The notes under the pieces are model-generated. The model saw only the letters and a program-made list of their open reading frames with translations. It was not told the origin of the DNA and made no database searches. From Myxocyprinus asiaticus (lineage: Eukaryota; Chordata; Actinopteri; Cypriniformes; Catostomidae), in NCBI RefSeq assembly GCF_019703515.2, contig NC_059346.1, forward strand, positions 17,925,501-17,989,500: a DNA stretch of 64,000 bases, read 5' to 3'. The translations under genes and the position numbers were made by a program. Numbering within the stretch: the first letter of the stretch is position 1; every line of letters begins with the position of its first letter. Of this stretch, positions 38,501-52,129 are shown one piece after another.

Positions 38501-39840
38501 ATATTTTCTACAGTTTGCATAAAATGTTTTTTTGCAGATACTGCTTCTGGTGTGAGTTGCCATGGAGACAAGCTGACTGTCACTCATGAAAACACTGTCA
38601 TCACTTAGAGTGAGATAAACCAAATCAAACCCCTCTCTCTCTCTCTCTCTGACTTTCCCTCTCATAATAAGAATAATGAATATGATTTCAGACTTAGCAC
38701 CCAGCAAGACATCTCCAGGGCTTTGGTGAGATGGCCTGCTTGTTTTTGATGTTTTGTCAGTGGTTCAATAAGGCACTGAGAGAGGGTGGCAGGTGGTTGG
38801 TCCATCCGATAGTCTGTCGCATGACAATTGGTTCAGGCTGTGGTCAGAGTCGAGTAGAAGAGTGTTCCAGTGAGATGAGTTTTGGATGGGTGTGTCCACT
38901 TTCTAAAGGGTATCGCAGTCGACTCAAAGAGAATCTATCCCATGCCACATATGACAGGCTTCCAATCTGAGAATAAGAAAGAAAACAGCAGCCTGACCCA
39001 ACTGAGACATGCAAGGAGCTCTCTCTTTACAATAAACAGAACAATTTAACAATCTAATGGCAAATCAACAAAGCTCTGATCTAAATTCAGAATGTTTAAA
39101 GAGTTGGAGCTCCTGATTCATAGCACCACTTTAAGCTGCTGTAAGCGATTTTAGCCAACAAAACATAGCCAAATGATTTAAAATATGAAAGCAACAGCAG
39201 AACAGTCTGCGTTTATTTAATGTTTTCTCACTGAAGTTATGCATGAACATATACTTTCGACAGCAATTCCCAAAGAGCCAAATTGCCTACACATAATAGA
39301 CATTCACAAGGCTCTACTCCATGAATTGCATTCTAATTCAGTCTATTACAATTGTTTATGTTCACGCAGTACTCCTGTTCTTGTTTCTGTGCTTTACATC
39401 GATTTACTGTCAAAATGGGCCGATGCAATACGTGACTGGGAATCAGAAAGAAATGTCAGAAGCATTCGTTTAGTCTGTCTCCCCTCTTTCATTCTTAATC
39501 GGTAAGTGTGACAGACCTCCAGCAGAAGAGGGTGAGATTTCGGTTAAAACAGTCAATAGGTGTGACATCCCCAGAATCGAGTTCTTTTAAATCAGTGAGC
39601 AGGATGCTGCCCTAAACGTGTGTGGGCCATACTCAAACTCTTTTTTGTTATTTACAGAGCCTTGTGCTGTTAGAGCCAGTTAGAGTGTGAGTTCTGAGGA
39701 CATCTAACTATTTAAAAAAAAAGAAAGAACTGCTTATAGCAGCTTTAACAGCTGAGGAAACTTTACTTCTCTCAGTACTGAATCTCAACTCTGACATCAT
39801 CAGTTATGACATCATCACTCAGAAGATCCTCCAGTTGTAA
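35549..39840. other. Intergenic region between gria3 and nlgn3
   Basis: Repeat scraps include a CAAGGGTGTAGCCAGG-type element near 36438-36675, the 37050-37355 copy of the 28.6-kb repeat, and a G-rich purine stretch at 37667-37735. From 37.5 to 39.8 kb I recognise no repeat family; this includes a strong orphan 3' splice site (see findings). If gria3 has a long 3' UTR, it could reach into this region. Confidence 0.45.
38700..38966 (-). other. Possible orphan exon with a strong 3' splice site
   Basis: On the minus strand TGCTGTTTTCTTTCTTATTCTCAG ends at 38967, an excellent pyrimidine tract and AG (split here: TGCTGTTTTCTT and TCTTATTCTCAG). Read in phase 0, which matches the phase of the gria3 flip and flop donors, the frame stays open for 40 codons starting IGSLSYVAWDRFSL and then stops at TGA. 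Forty open codons are not significant alone. I recognise no domain. The 3' limit is arbitrary. Confidence 0.15.
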
Positions 39841-41260
39841 ACTGATCTCACAGAAACATATTATACTATACTATACCTACATTTTTGCAAAATGATTGTT
39901 TTGAGGCTCGTTGTATGCATCGTGGCAGTTTCCTCCTAGTGAAATGAACACTAGAGGCGCTACAACAAAGACTTTTATTCCCTCTCACACAAAACATCAG
40001 TTTAAAAACACATACTTTTCGCCCTGCTATTGTATGACATCTAAACACTTTTACAATAGCGCATGACTTGTTAGGCAATCCATTTATAACTATTTACAAG
40101 CTTGTTCATGCACATTCAAATCGCACAGTAGCTCAACTGATAGCACACCACACTTGCAGTGCAAAGGACTGGGGTACAAGTCCCGCTGAGCACGAGTCGA
40201 CAAGTGAGTGACATGAGAAAAAATATGTGGTTGCTTCAGAAATTACATTTTTCGTGTCACATTTGCTTTTTATTACATTTACACTAAGTCATTTAGCAGA
40301 TGCATTTATCCAAAGTGACTTACAAATGAGAATTTCTACAAAGAGTCCTACAAAAGTTGACAATATTTTCAGTAACACACTGCCAAGTTACAAGAGTAGC
40401 TAGAGTAGTATAGAAGCTAGCGCAGAAGAAAGAGAAAAACAAAGCAAAGGTTGTTTTTTTTAATTAAAATAATTAAATAGCAAGTGCCATTAGTGTGGAC
40501 TGGTTAAGTGCTCACAGAAGAGATGTGTTTTCAGCTGTTTCTTAAATCTTGAGATGGTTTCAGCAGATCTGGTGTATGTTGGAAGCTTATTTCACCACAG
40601 TGGAACAGAGAAAATGAATGACTGTGAAATGGATTTGTGCATCGTTGCGATGGGACCACCAGGCACCGTTAGTGTATTTACTGCAGAGAGCGAGTGGGGA
40701 CATAACCTGGAGGAGTGAGTTAAGAGCAAAGTAACAGGGTGTTGTTCCATTGTCTGTCCTGAATGCCAAAGTCAAAGCCTTGAATTTGATGTGGGCAGCT
40801 TCAGTTGGAGTGAAACCAATAGGGGGTGAAGTGAGACCTCTGGTTGATTGAAGACCAGATGTGCCATCGCGTTCTGGACTAGCTGCTTAATTGCGCTAGC
40901 TGGGAAGCCAGCCAAAAGAGCACTGCAGTAGTCCAGTCTTGAAATGACTAAAGCTTGGACCAGGAGCGCACAGCCTATTCAAACAGGAAATGTCTGATTT
41001 TCCTGATGTTGTAAAGCGTGAACCTGCAAGACCAGCCGGTTTTTATGACACTATCAGTTAGGTTTAAAATTTAGGGTAGGGAGGTAGGTTTTGTTGATTT
41101 TAAACTCGATAGACCATTTACCTTAAAAACTTCAACTGTTTGGGAGAAAATTATACTCGCTTTTAGCATCACACAGTGGACAATTCACCTTGGAATTGCC
41201 ACGATAGGGATAAGAAACCACATAATCTCATTTTGCAAAAATGTCGCCAGTCACATTATT
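39840..41260. repeat. Dispersed repeat with tRNA-like segment, carrying an insertion
   Basis: Matches 55885-56585 in the same orientation: CACCTATATTTTTGAAAAAA-like start, AACACTAGAG, the tRNA-like GCACAGTAGCTCAACTGATA with GGGGTACAAGTCCC, and TTAGGGTAGGGAGGTAGGTT. A block of about 760 bp (40270-41033, starting TACATTTACACTAAGTCATT and containing GCAGTAGTCCAGTCTTGAAA) is present only here. That block is itself a common fish repeat inserted into the first one. Confidence 0.6.
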
Positions 41261-41335
41261 TTCATGAGATCAGGCTCTTACTACACTCTAACAGACACTG
41301 AAAAACACACGCATAAAATAGCCTTATACAAACCA

Positions 41336-41581
41336 TTATATTTTGACGCTCTCTGTTCCGTAGACATTATAGCCTTCTCTGTATGTGGTGAAAGTCTGCG
41401 CAGTAGGTGGAGGTGCTGGTTTGAAGTTCTGGGCATTTTTGGCAAGTTTGAGTCGTTTGGTCTCCTGGTGCGACTTATAGCAGAACTCCACCAGAGCCAC
41501 AGTCATGGCCAGTCCCAGACCCCCCACCAGGATATAGAACACACCAGCCACATTACTGAGACTCAGCGCACTGGTCTTATC
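41336..41581 (-). CDS. gria3: gria3 terminal coding exon: M4 helix and C-terminal tail
   Basis: Phase-0 exon from 41581 (acceptor ...CCCCATAG) to the TAA at 41338-41336, 82 codons including the stop. It reads [10 protein letters not shown], then membrane segment M4 [20 protein letters not shown], then [18 protein letters not shown] and the end [12 protein letters not shown]. The [12 protein letters not shown] end is GluA3-type (GluA2 has GIESVKI). ESVKI is a class II PDZ ligand for GRIP/PICK1-type scaffolds (family knowledge). Its partners in the window are the flip and flop exons, whose AAG donors are in the same phase. The acceptor tract is an unusual pure C run (41586-41599). Confidence 0.96.
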   Translation of the reverse strand, partial: DKTSALSLSNVAGVFYILVGGLGLAMTVALVEFCYKSHQETKRLKLAKNAQNFKPAPPPTAQTFTTYREGYNVYGTESVKI

Positions 41582-42298
41582 CTATGGGGGGGGGGGGGGA
41601 CAATTAGTACACAGCCTCACTTAGATGCACACCAAACCTCTATATAATGACTTAAAGAGTAGCTAAAATATATGCATGCATGCTTTCACAACCCAACATC
41701 CACTCATTCATACAGACACACAGTAGCGTATTCTCACTTTCTCACTTTTACACACATATACACAACTCACCTAGAGGTAAAACATGATAAGCTCAATAAA
41801 AGGGGGTATGTGAAGAGGGTGGTCATAAGGGCATCAAATCATTATGAGGTGTGCCCAGAGGTCAAACGTTAAAGTCGATGGTTTAAAAGCTTAGGCAGCT
41901 CAAGAGAGGATGAAGTTATTCCCTCTCTCCACTCATTCCTTCAAAGACAGAAAAATACTGCTTTCAAATACACACACACACGCACGAACGCACGAACGCA
42001 CGCACATACGCGCGCGCGCGCGTACACACACACGTGCTAAACTATCTAAATGGGGACATACTATAGCCTTTAATAGTTTTTATATAAAGATAATTATAAC
42101 TACTTAAAAGTATAGAAACCCTGCACCCTAAAAGAAAACTTTCAGCATTTTTCGAGAATGTGTGTTTTTATTTACTTCAGGACAATTTTGTTTTTTCTTC
42201 AAATGAGAACATCCCAAAATGTCCCCAAACTATAGCTAAGTATTGTATGTACACACCCGCTCGCACACAAACACACAAGTTAAGAGCCAGCTCTGAGC

Positions 42299-42934
42299 TT
42301 GTTGCCCCCTCTAGAGGTGAAGTTAAGTCAGTTCAGTAACATGATAAATAAGCTGCCATCACAGAGCTACAGTCCGATCCTCTGGCTTCTTCGGTCTGCC
42401 ACCTTATCAGGGGGAGGAATATTAATGTTACTATGGCAATTCCCCTCTCTGAACTACTTCTGCAAGCTTCACAGCCTTCAAAACTCATTAACAGACACCT
42501 GCATGCGACCAACGCCACACCTCAAAACACAGACAAGCCTCAACAGGACTCAGTTCTGCTGCTGTGACTATCAGCCTTACTGTCTTCCAGCGCTCTTCTA
42601 TGCACAAACACTGTCTATTTTCAATATACACCTGTTTAAGGGCACCAAAGCAACAGAGGGCTGGAAGTGCATCATTACTGTTTTGCATGCAAAGCTAGAG
42701 ACCCGTTTTCCCAATAAGGTTACCATGGTTACGGGCCCATATTGTCAGAAGTATTGCTTGTTAACAGATCTGTTGAGCATATGCTTATGGGACATGTTTT
42801 CAGAGTTAATTAACTTGTTTATGAGTCTGGATTACATTGAGAATTGTGATAACACAATTGCCTTTTATACTCATTCACTGGTGTCTCCAGGCAAACATAG
42901 GCTGCATCCGAAAGAGTGTTGCCTTGCTGCCTAA
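42299..42934 (+). CDS. Unexplained 211-codon open reading frame in a gria3 intron
   Basis: ATG-to-stop frame on the strand opposite to gria3, no introns, starting MLPPLEVKLSQFSNMI. I recognise no domain, signal peptide or repeat family. The composition is rich in Leu, Ser, Cys and Thr, with a CCCDYQPYC cluster. It is longer than most chance frames in such AT-rich DNA, but the local GC content is higher, which favours long chance frames. Most likely non-coding. Confidence 0.12.
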   Translation: MLPPLEVKLSQFSNMINKLPSQSYSPILWLLRSATLSGGGILMLLWQFPSLNYFCKLHSLQNSLTDTCMRPTPHLKTQTSLNRTQFCCCDYQPYCLPALFYAQTLSIFNIHLFKGTKATEGWKCIITVLHAKLETRFPNKVTMVTGPYCQKYCLLTDLLSICLWDMFSELINLFMSLDYIENCDNTIAFYTHSLVSPGKHRLHPKECCLAA

Positions 42935-43004
42935 TCAGTTAATGGCTTAACCGACAATGTTTTTGAAAAAAATGGAACTCTTAAGAAAACTGGTCTCAGG
43001 GGGA

Positions 43005-43345
43005 CCTGGGTAGCTCAGCGAGTATTGATGCTGACTACCACCCCTGGAGTCACGAGTTTGAATCCAGGGTGTGCTGAGTGACTTCAGCCAGGTCTCCTAA
43101 GCAACCAAATTGGCCCGGTTTCTAGGGAGGGTAGAGTCACATGGGGTAGCCTCCTCGTGGTCATGATTAAGTGGTTCTCGCTCTCAATGGGGCGCGTGGT
43201 AAATTGTGCGTGGATCGCAGAGAGTATCATGAGCCTCCACATGTTGTGAGTCTCTGCGGTGTCATGCACAGCAAGCCATGTGATAAGATGCACGGATTGA
43301 CGGTCTCAGAAGCGGAGGAAACTGAGACTTGTCCTCCGCCAAGTC
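43005..43345 (+). mobile_element. tRNA-derived SINE, 3'-truncated
   Basis: Same family as the dimer at 30.7-31.5 kb: head ACCTGGGTAGCTCAGCG, B box AGTTTGAATCC, body GGTCTCCTAAGCAACCAAAT and GATAAGATGCACGGATTGAC. It stops after TTGTCCTCCGCC without the usual A-rich end. No clear target duplication seen. Confidence 0.8.
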
Positions 43346-44391
43346 TCATATATATAAAAAAGCCTTGTTGTGATTTGGTCTATCTTCATTTGTGTTGAGA
43401 AAAGAGGCACCATGTAATTCAGACTTAAACTTCATTTTAACTTCTAACTTCATGAGCAGTATTGATATTTGACATAGCAATTAAAAATGCCTTGAGTGAT
43501 TGTGCTTCTCACTAAATTCCATTCTAATGATTTTAAAGGTGCTGTAAGCGATTTTAGCTGTTCTACTTCCATGAGACTGAGCCGTTGGATTAGCCACGCC
43601 CCCCTATTTCCAAAAACCCGCACTCCAAAGATACCAAATTAACTTTATTGAGACAGTCATCATGCAGAAGTGGTTGATAAAAACAACAGCAGCAAAATAG
43701 CACCCTCAACTGACAACTGTTATGAACAACATGACTTAAAAATGGCAGTAAGTCTCAATAATTCAAGTAGGTAAATCTGCAGGCCGGAGACCTCCAAACG
43801 GGGTGGGATATCTTACAACACTTTAATATCTCTCAGGGAGTAGGAAATTCTTTTGCATACCTTTCCAAGAAAAAATAGCTTAAAGCACCTTTAAAGTCTA
43901 TGGATGTTACTTTGAGATACAGAGAGAGGGCAGAATTTTTGTTTTTTTAGTCTATCCTAGATAAACACAATATATACTGTACAAGAATCAATAAACAGAC
44001 TAAAAACAATGAGAATGAGGCCATGTCACAACAGCAGAAGAGCAAAATCTAATGAATAAATCTAATGCATTGCTAAATTACTGTTATGAATTCTTACTAC
44101 AAAATACCTTGATGTAATGCTTAATTACTACATCATTAAAATGATGAATTGCTTGAATGTGTGGTTCTGAACTCTCATAATTGCTTAGCAAATATGCAAT
44201 ATAGGACTGAGTGGGTGAGTCTTGCCTTGTTGTCTCATGCTGTTTTGATTTTGTGATTTATGATGTACTGTGATTGCAAATATAAAGAGCAAGGGGCCGG
44301 AATGAACTAAATCCAGCTGGAAGCAAATCCATCAACACCAGCAAATAATACTGGGGCTCTGGGCTGGATTTACAAGAGTCTATTTTCATTA

Positions 44392-44556
<165 letters not shown>

Positions 44557-45605
44557 TCACGAGGGGAAATAACATAAATAACATGGCACCATTGTTATTT
44601 TATGTTATTAAAACTTAAACCTACCGAATATCTGTTAACCAAAGCGATACTGTAGGACACCTAGCCTTTTGCTGTTGATATCGTAGAGAGCGAGATAAAA
44701 AGAAAGAGAGAGAAAGTCGGAGAGCGAGAGAGCGAGAGAGAGAGAGAGAGAGAGAGAGGAAAGGCAGGCAGGACTAGCCTCAGTGTTACCTTCAACTTTT
44801 GACCTGGCAGTGCTACCTACTGTAATCGCTTTGAGTAATCGGCACTCACTGATCCAACAGAGGCAGAGAGAGTAACCATGGTTACACAGCCAAACAGAGC
44901 ATAATTACAAAGAGCATTGAAAAGATGAGTTTTGTTATTGTCATTGTGGTTGAAGTGTAGCTTTTATAACCCAGTATTCAGCAAGCTGGATCCATCAGGA
45001 GAGGAAAAAAAAAAACCCTTATACTCGTCTAACAGACAAACAGGACCCAGCAGTCAGAGGGAGGACCAGTCTGGTTGGTGAGAGCTGAAGCCAAACATCT
45101 TACAAACGAAAACACCAAATTCTCAAGAATGTTAAGATGGTTTACAGCTATTAAAATTAATCTGCAGATACAGTATCTGCATAATGCATACTATAAAAAG
45201 ACATTTTCATTTGCCTATAGGATGACAGAGAGCATAACAGCTTAAACCTTCCTGACAGCAAATAGCATTTCTCATTGATGATGTTATATTCCTGCATGGC
45301 ATTTTGGTTTGTAAGATGTTAGTATGTCATCAGCAGGACTGCTGGGAAACTCAATTTATTTTCCTTCTGCTAAATGATGAGAGTTGTAATACAGCAAAGC
45401 TAATATACCATACTTAACACCTCAACACGAGCCAGCTTCAAAAGAGACCACCAGACTTTGAAAGGTTTAACCTTGTAAATATTACCTTGAAAGAAAGAGA
45501 TCTGTTTATGGAGGAATGAATCCATGGATGTGCTTGGGCACATTTAACTTTATTTATTTATATTAAAGGTGCATTCAGTAAGTTTTTGGCAGTATGGCAG
45601 TTGTC

Positions 45606-45811
45606 TTAGGCTACATTCACACTAATATGTTTTCTTTTGTAAATGCGTTGATTTTGCTACGCTTTCACCTCTCATTCACACTACTTTCTCCACAGAAAAC
45701 GGAGACCTTTAAAAAATGCCCTTTCAATACAAAATACTTTGAAAAACGGTTACGTTAGGAAACTGAAAACGGAGTTTTTAAGCTTAAACAGATAAGTGTG
45801 AATGTGGCCTC
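45606..45811. mobile_element. hAT-like MITE
   Basis: Left end TAGGCTACATTCACACTAAT; right end GTGTGAATGTGGCCTCA is its inverted counterpart. The inner part contains AAACGGAG words in both orientations. Confidence 0.6.
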
Positions 45812-47141
45812 ATACTGACATTGATGCCATTGTAGAAATGTGCTATTCGCCATGAGCCATGATTAATTTATTCCAAAAGTGAAACGAAAATGTCAAATAA
45901 CAGGGGTTACCTTAAAAAAAAAAAATTATATATGTACACCATTAATATTATATTTTAAACAAATACTGCTCGTTTTACTGAGCGCACATTTAATATGCAA
46001 ACTTGCCAGGGTGAAAATCCATCCAAATAGATTTTTTTAATTTGTTCATGCCACTTACATGTGTTCAACACATGGCTATGTACAAATATAGTTTTTCAGA
46101 TTTTCATTATGTAAAATAATGAAGTTAACATCTTCTTAGTCTCTGTTCTTTGAACTTTGCTTTAAAATTAAATTTGATATGAATGGAGCTGCCAATGTTG
46201 GGGAAGACTCCGTGGATCACCTTCATTTAAAAAGCTGTGAACTAATCCTGTTTACATTAAATAAATCTGCTCCCAAGTAGGTTTAAGCTTACAAAACTGC
46301 TGCATTGACAACAACTCTGAGATGAGCTTTGAGGAACTCAAAATCCAGGACTGTGTCAAATCGTCAACAATTAAATACAGCTAACTCAGTAATCCACTTA
46401 CATAGAACGGGGGCCTTGATTCCTGCATCCCAACGTTTATGATCTCACCCTATAGGTGGATTTTCACTTTGAGTTTGGTCTACTATTCCTTTATGTTTGC
46501 TATGTGAAGCTGTATGCAGCCAGTATGTAGGTGTTTTCTAGTGTATTTTGAAGTGTGTGCTAATTGTATGGTATATTTGCCGGGTTTGCTGAATTACTCC
46601 ATTCATGCATTTGGGATCAGATTCAGGTCAATAAATGAGACACATGCAGTTGTGATGTCATAACAGACTAGACACCCTCTACCCAAAATGCTCAACTTAT
46701 CAATGTAGGGACTAGGCGGCAATTTTGAGCTTAGAGCTTAGGTGTTACTTGTGAGTGAGAGCCAATTACTGTAGAGAACTCATATTTGAGGACCAATCAG
46801 GATTAAGAGGGGCTGCCTTGCCCTAATGATAGGCTGAACACAGGGTGACCATACTGCAGGCATGGGCTGAAGAAATGTGGCCATCAATTAATAGAGAAGA
46901 GTGTATGTGTTTTGTGACTGCAGATATAATGTATGAAGGATTCTGATCAATTTTGTGGTTGTTTGTGATGTCTTGTGTGTCTGTGCATTCATATATAGAT
47001 GAATGTGTGTTTTGTGAGTCTAAAATATGTCACCAGATCATTCTCCATCTTTGTGCTCCAGTTATCTTTTTTGTGAGGAACTGAAGGATTCCAATTGTGG
47101 GCATTGTTAATTAGAATTCTCACGTTTACCTTTGATGTTTT

Positions 47142-47723
47142 AGGCTACGTCCACATAAGGCGTTTTTGTTTTCGAAACGCTCTCTGTCCACACTGCCATT
47201 TTCAAGCGTTTTCCAAAAGTTGCTCGTCCACACTAAAATTTATGAAAACTATTAAATACCCTTACTGCACATGCGAAAAATCGCTGTTCCATGTACGGTC
47301 TGAAAAGCAATTGTCCTTGCGTTCCGTCACCGGACAGCAGTTCCGAGTAAACTTCCCATTGCCTTTGAAGTAATACATTGTGAAGGATGTACAAAGTAAC
47401 ATTTATCTTTAACAACACTATCAAAGTGAATAACAGGCACAACAACATCGCTACAACATGGGCTGCCATCTTGATTGTTTTGGGTTGAATGGATCACATG
47501 ACTGCATCACATGACAACAAATACATCATTGTTTTCAGATATTTCCATTTTCCCTGTCCACACTACAATGCAAAGATGGCATTTTCAAATGTATCCACTT
47601 GGGAGAGTGTTTTTGAAAAGCTCAGGTTTCGATGTCATAAACGTTGTCTCAGTGTTGACAGAATTCCAAAGTTTAGAGAAAAATATGTTTTCAAACTATA
47701 ATGTATTAGTGTGGATGTGGCCT
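47142..47723. mobile_element. hAT-like MITE, longer copy
   Basis: Left end GGCTACGTCCACATAAGGCG; right end TTAGTGTGGATGTGGCC. Internal CACACTACAATGC and GTCCACACTGCC words repeat the end motif. Related to the element at 45606. Confidence 0.6.
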
Positions 47724-48637
47724 CAAATCAGAGCTACAAGGGCCAGTTCAGGGAATATTCTGCATGGAGAGCAGGCACCGGCAGATGGATTTAAACATAT
47801 TTTGTAGGCAGTTACAGTATGTGTTGACCAAAGACGATGGCATCTCATCTGTGAAATTACCGGTGGAAAACAACACCATCAGTTTTATCTTAGATGTTAC
47901 TATGATCAGTTTTATTTCCATGGAGATGCAAAAATATCTTCTCACCATTACACATAAACGACATATACACAAGCATATGCAACAGCACATAAGCCAAAAC
48001 TACACACTAATTGTGCATCAGAGACCTTCAGATACCCTTGCCAAACATCGGTCTTAGAAAATGCAAAGCACCTGTCTTGTATTGTATTTTCTGATTTGTT
48101 CTATTGTGCACTGTCCACTATGTTTTTGTCTGTGGGATCACTGTGCATCACATTTCTGTTTGTTTTCAGTTGATGGTCCATTAAATCTTGGAGCCCTGGT
48201 GTACACAAATAACATAAAACATTTCAGATCAGTGAACAGCCACTGAGCACTCCACTATTCCAGATAAAACAAGCTGCCTGTTTCCCACACAAACAAACCT
48301 GCAAGGCAAATACAATAGACTAACCATCCTAAAAAGATGTACTCCCGGTGACCTTGACTCCACACATCCACCTACCCAATCTATATTCCTCTCCTACTCT
48401 GCTTCCTTTCCTCCATTAGCCAAGTAAATGGTCACGACTGATCACAGTTTGCCTGATTACATAAGCTTCCAAAACAGAGACAGCAACTAAAGTTGGTAGT
48501 GCTAATGGGCTATGTCCCTAGGTCATTAGGCTCAGTTTGCTGAGGGTCACGTTACTGTTGCCGGAGGTCATAGGTCAAAACCTTGCCGATTACTCGTAGC
48601 TAGTTGATATGGTTGTTTGGATGAGATTGAGGCTGAC

Positions 48638-48752
48638 CTTCGAGTCACCTCCCCCGCTGCCGCACTCTCCCTTGTCGTACCACCATTTATTTTTCAGCTT
48701 GTCCAGCAGGCCCTGCTCATTCAGCTTTAACACCGCCAGGTTTACAGCGCTT
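48638..48752 (-). CDS. gria3: gria3 flop exon
   Basis: 115-nt exon, acceptor GTTTGAAG before 48752, donor GTCAGCC from 48637. With the preceding AG it reads (R)[49 protein letters not shown] and GSGGGDSK are the flop signature; the first residue after Arg is Ser where mammals have Asn. It is mutually exclusive with the flip exon 4.1 kb downstream in the transcript: including both would duplicate the segment, though 230 nt would also shift the frame. An AG three bases further on could in principle be used as acceptor. Confidence 0.96.
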
Positions 48753-49514
48753 CTTCAAACGAAAAAACATAGCTCGTAAGAAAAGGGACAGGTTCGTGAG
48801 AAATCTAATAATGATTAGATTAACAAACTGCAGCAACTAACAGTTGCTTTTGTTAGGGGTAAATACAAGAGGAGAGACCGGTTAACTGGTGAAGTGGTCG
48901 GGATATTTGATTAGTTAACTGCTGAAGCGGTTAGGCTGTTTGATTAGTTAATTGCGTAAGCTACTGGGTACAGACAGAAGCGTGTGTGCAAGTGAGGTGC
49001 ATGTGGTGCTGAATACAGAGGAAAAGAGAGAAAGAGAGAGAGGAGAGGTAGAAAAATAGACACATTGTTGGTGAGTGAGGAGGAAAGATGCTGGATAGTT
49101 CATTGTTAAGTGGAGAAGAGACATCTTATAGCATGACATGCATGGCAGCAGGCTACAGCGCCAGTGCAGAGAATAAAACCAATTCAACCATACAAATATT
49201 ACGTAAGTGCAATCACAGCAAAGAGCAAGGGACAGAGAAGAGAAGACAAAAGAGGAAGAGTAGGACAAGAAAAAGGGTGAGGAAATCAACAGCAACAGGC
49301 ATCAACTGTAAATTAACAGGTAAAGTGACATTTCTGTAGAGAGAAACACAATAAAAACATTAACACAACATACATACAAATGAGACTGAACATACAAGAT
49401 GCAGTTACCTTAACATGAACAGCAATAAAGAGAGAGACAGAGTGAAAAACAAAAAAAGAAAGAAAAGGTTTTGTTGATGGTAGAGTGAAAGAAGGTTGAG
49501 TAGGGTGAAAAAAC

Positions 49515-49515
<1 letters not shown>

Positions 49516-49552
<37 letters not shown>
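49516..49552. repeat. (GA) microsatellite next to the editing hairpin
   Basis: About 18 GA units beginning only seven bases beyond the end of the R/G hairpin; in the transcript it is a (UC) tract just downstream of the editing complementary sequence. Confidence 0.9.
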
Positions 49553-49555
<3 letters not shown>

Positions 49556-49559
49556 TGGA

Positions 49560-51118
<1,559 letters not shown>

Positions 51119-51336
51119 CAGTGCATCCAGAAAGTATTCACAGCGCTTCACTTTTTCCACATTTTGTTATGTTACAGCCTTATTCCAAAATGGATTAAAT
51201 TCATTATTTTCCATAATGACAACATGAAAGAAGTTTGTTTTTGCAAACTTTGCAAATTTATAAAAAAAAAAAAAACGAAAAAAAAAAATAAATAAAAAAA
51301 ATAAATCACATGTACATAAGTATTCACAGCCTTTGC

Positions 51337-51858
51337 TCAATACTTTGTTGAAGCACCTTTGGCACCAATTACAGCCTCAAGTCTTTTTGAGTATGATGTT
51401 TCAAGCTTGGCACACCTATTTTTGGGCAGTTTCTCCCATTCTTCTTTGCAGGACCTCTCAAGCTCCATCTGGTTGGATGGTGAGCGTCGGTGCACAGCCA
51501 TGTTCAGATCTCTCCAGAGATGTTCAATTGGGTTCAAGTCTGGGCTCTGGCTGGGCCACTCAAGGACATTCACAGAGTTGTCCCATAGCCACTCCTTTGT
51601 TATCTTGGCTGTGTGCTTAGGGTCGTTGTCCTGTTGGAAGATGAACCTTCGCCCCAGTCTGAGGTCCAGAGCGCTCTGGAGCAGGTTTTCATCAAGGATG
51701 CTACATTCATCTTTCCCTCGATCCTGACTAGTCTCCCAGTTCCTGCCGCTGAAAAACATCCCCACAGCATGATGCTGCCACCACCATGCTTCATGAAGGG
51801 AAGGTATTGGCCAAGTGATGAGCAGTGCCTGGTTTCCTCCAGACATGTCGCTTGCCAT
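51337..51858 (-). pseudogene. Tc1 transposase, catalytic C-terminal part
   Basis: Contains [14 protein letters not shown] (second catalytic Asp) and [14 protein letters not shown] (third acidic residue, the Glu of DD34E). The region normally giving [12 protein letters not shown] is in another frame (about 51794-51740), so a frameshift splits this piece internally. The N-terminal part of the open stretch is not transposase-like for that reason. Confidence 0.85.
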
Positions 51859-51893
51859 TCAGGCCAAAGAGTTCAATCTTTGTTTCTCATGGT

Positions 51894-52097
51894 CTAAGAG
51901 TCCTTCAGGTGCCTTTTGGCAAACTCCAGGCGGGCTGTCATGTGCCTTTTACTGAGGAGTGGCTTCCGTCTGGCCACTCTACCATACAGGCCTGATTGGT
52001 GGAGTGCTGCAGAGATGGTTGTTCTTCTGGAAGGTTCTCCTCTCTCCACAGAGAAATGCTGGAGCTCTGTCAGAGTGACTATCGGGTTCTTGGTCAC
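51894..52097 (-). pseudogene. Tc1 transposase, second DNA-binding and linker part
   Basis: Reads MTKNPIVTLTELQHFSVERG, TTISAALHQSGLYGRVARRK and PLLSKRHMTARLEFAKRHL. It stops before the first catalytic Asp region; a shift or stop separates it from the next piece. Confidence 0.85.
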
Positions 52098-52129
52098 CTC
52101 CCTGACTAAGGCCCTTCTCCCCCGATCGC

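Noticed and set aside
48948..49295. 115-codon Ser/Leu-rich minus-strand frame
   Set aside because: Translation of GA/CT-rich intron between the R/G exon and the flop exon; no conserved domain and no splice fit.
51359..51727. 122-codon plus-strand open frame
   Set aside because: Antisense of the dead Tc1 transposase on the minus strand.
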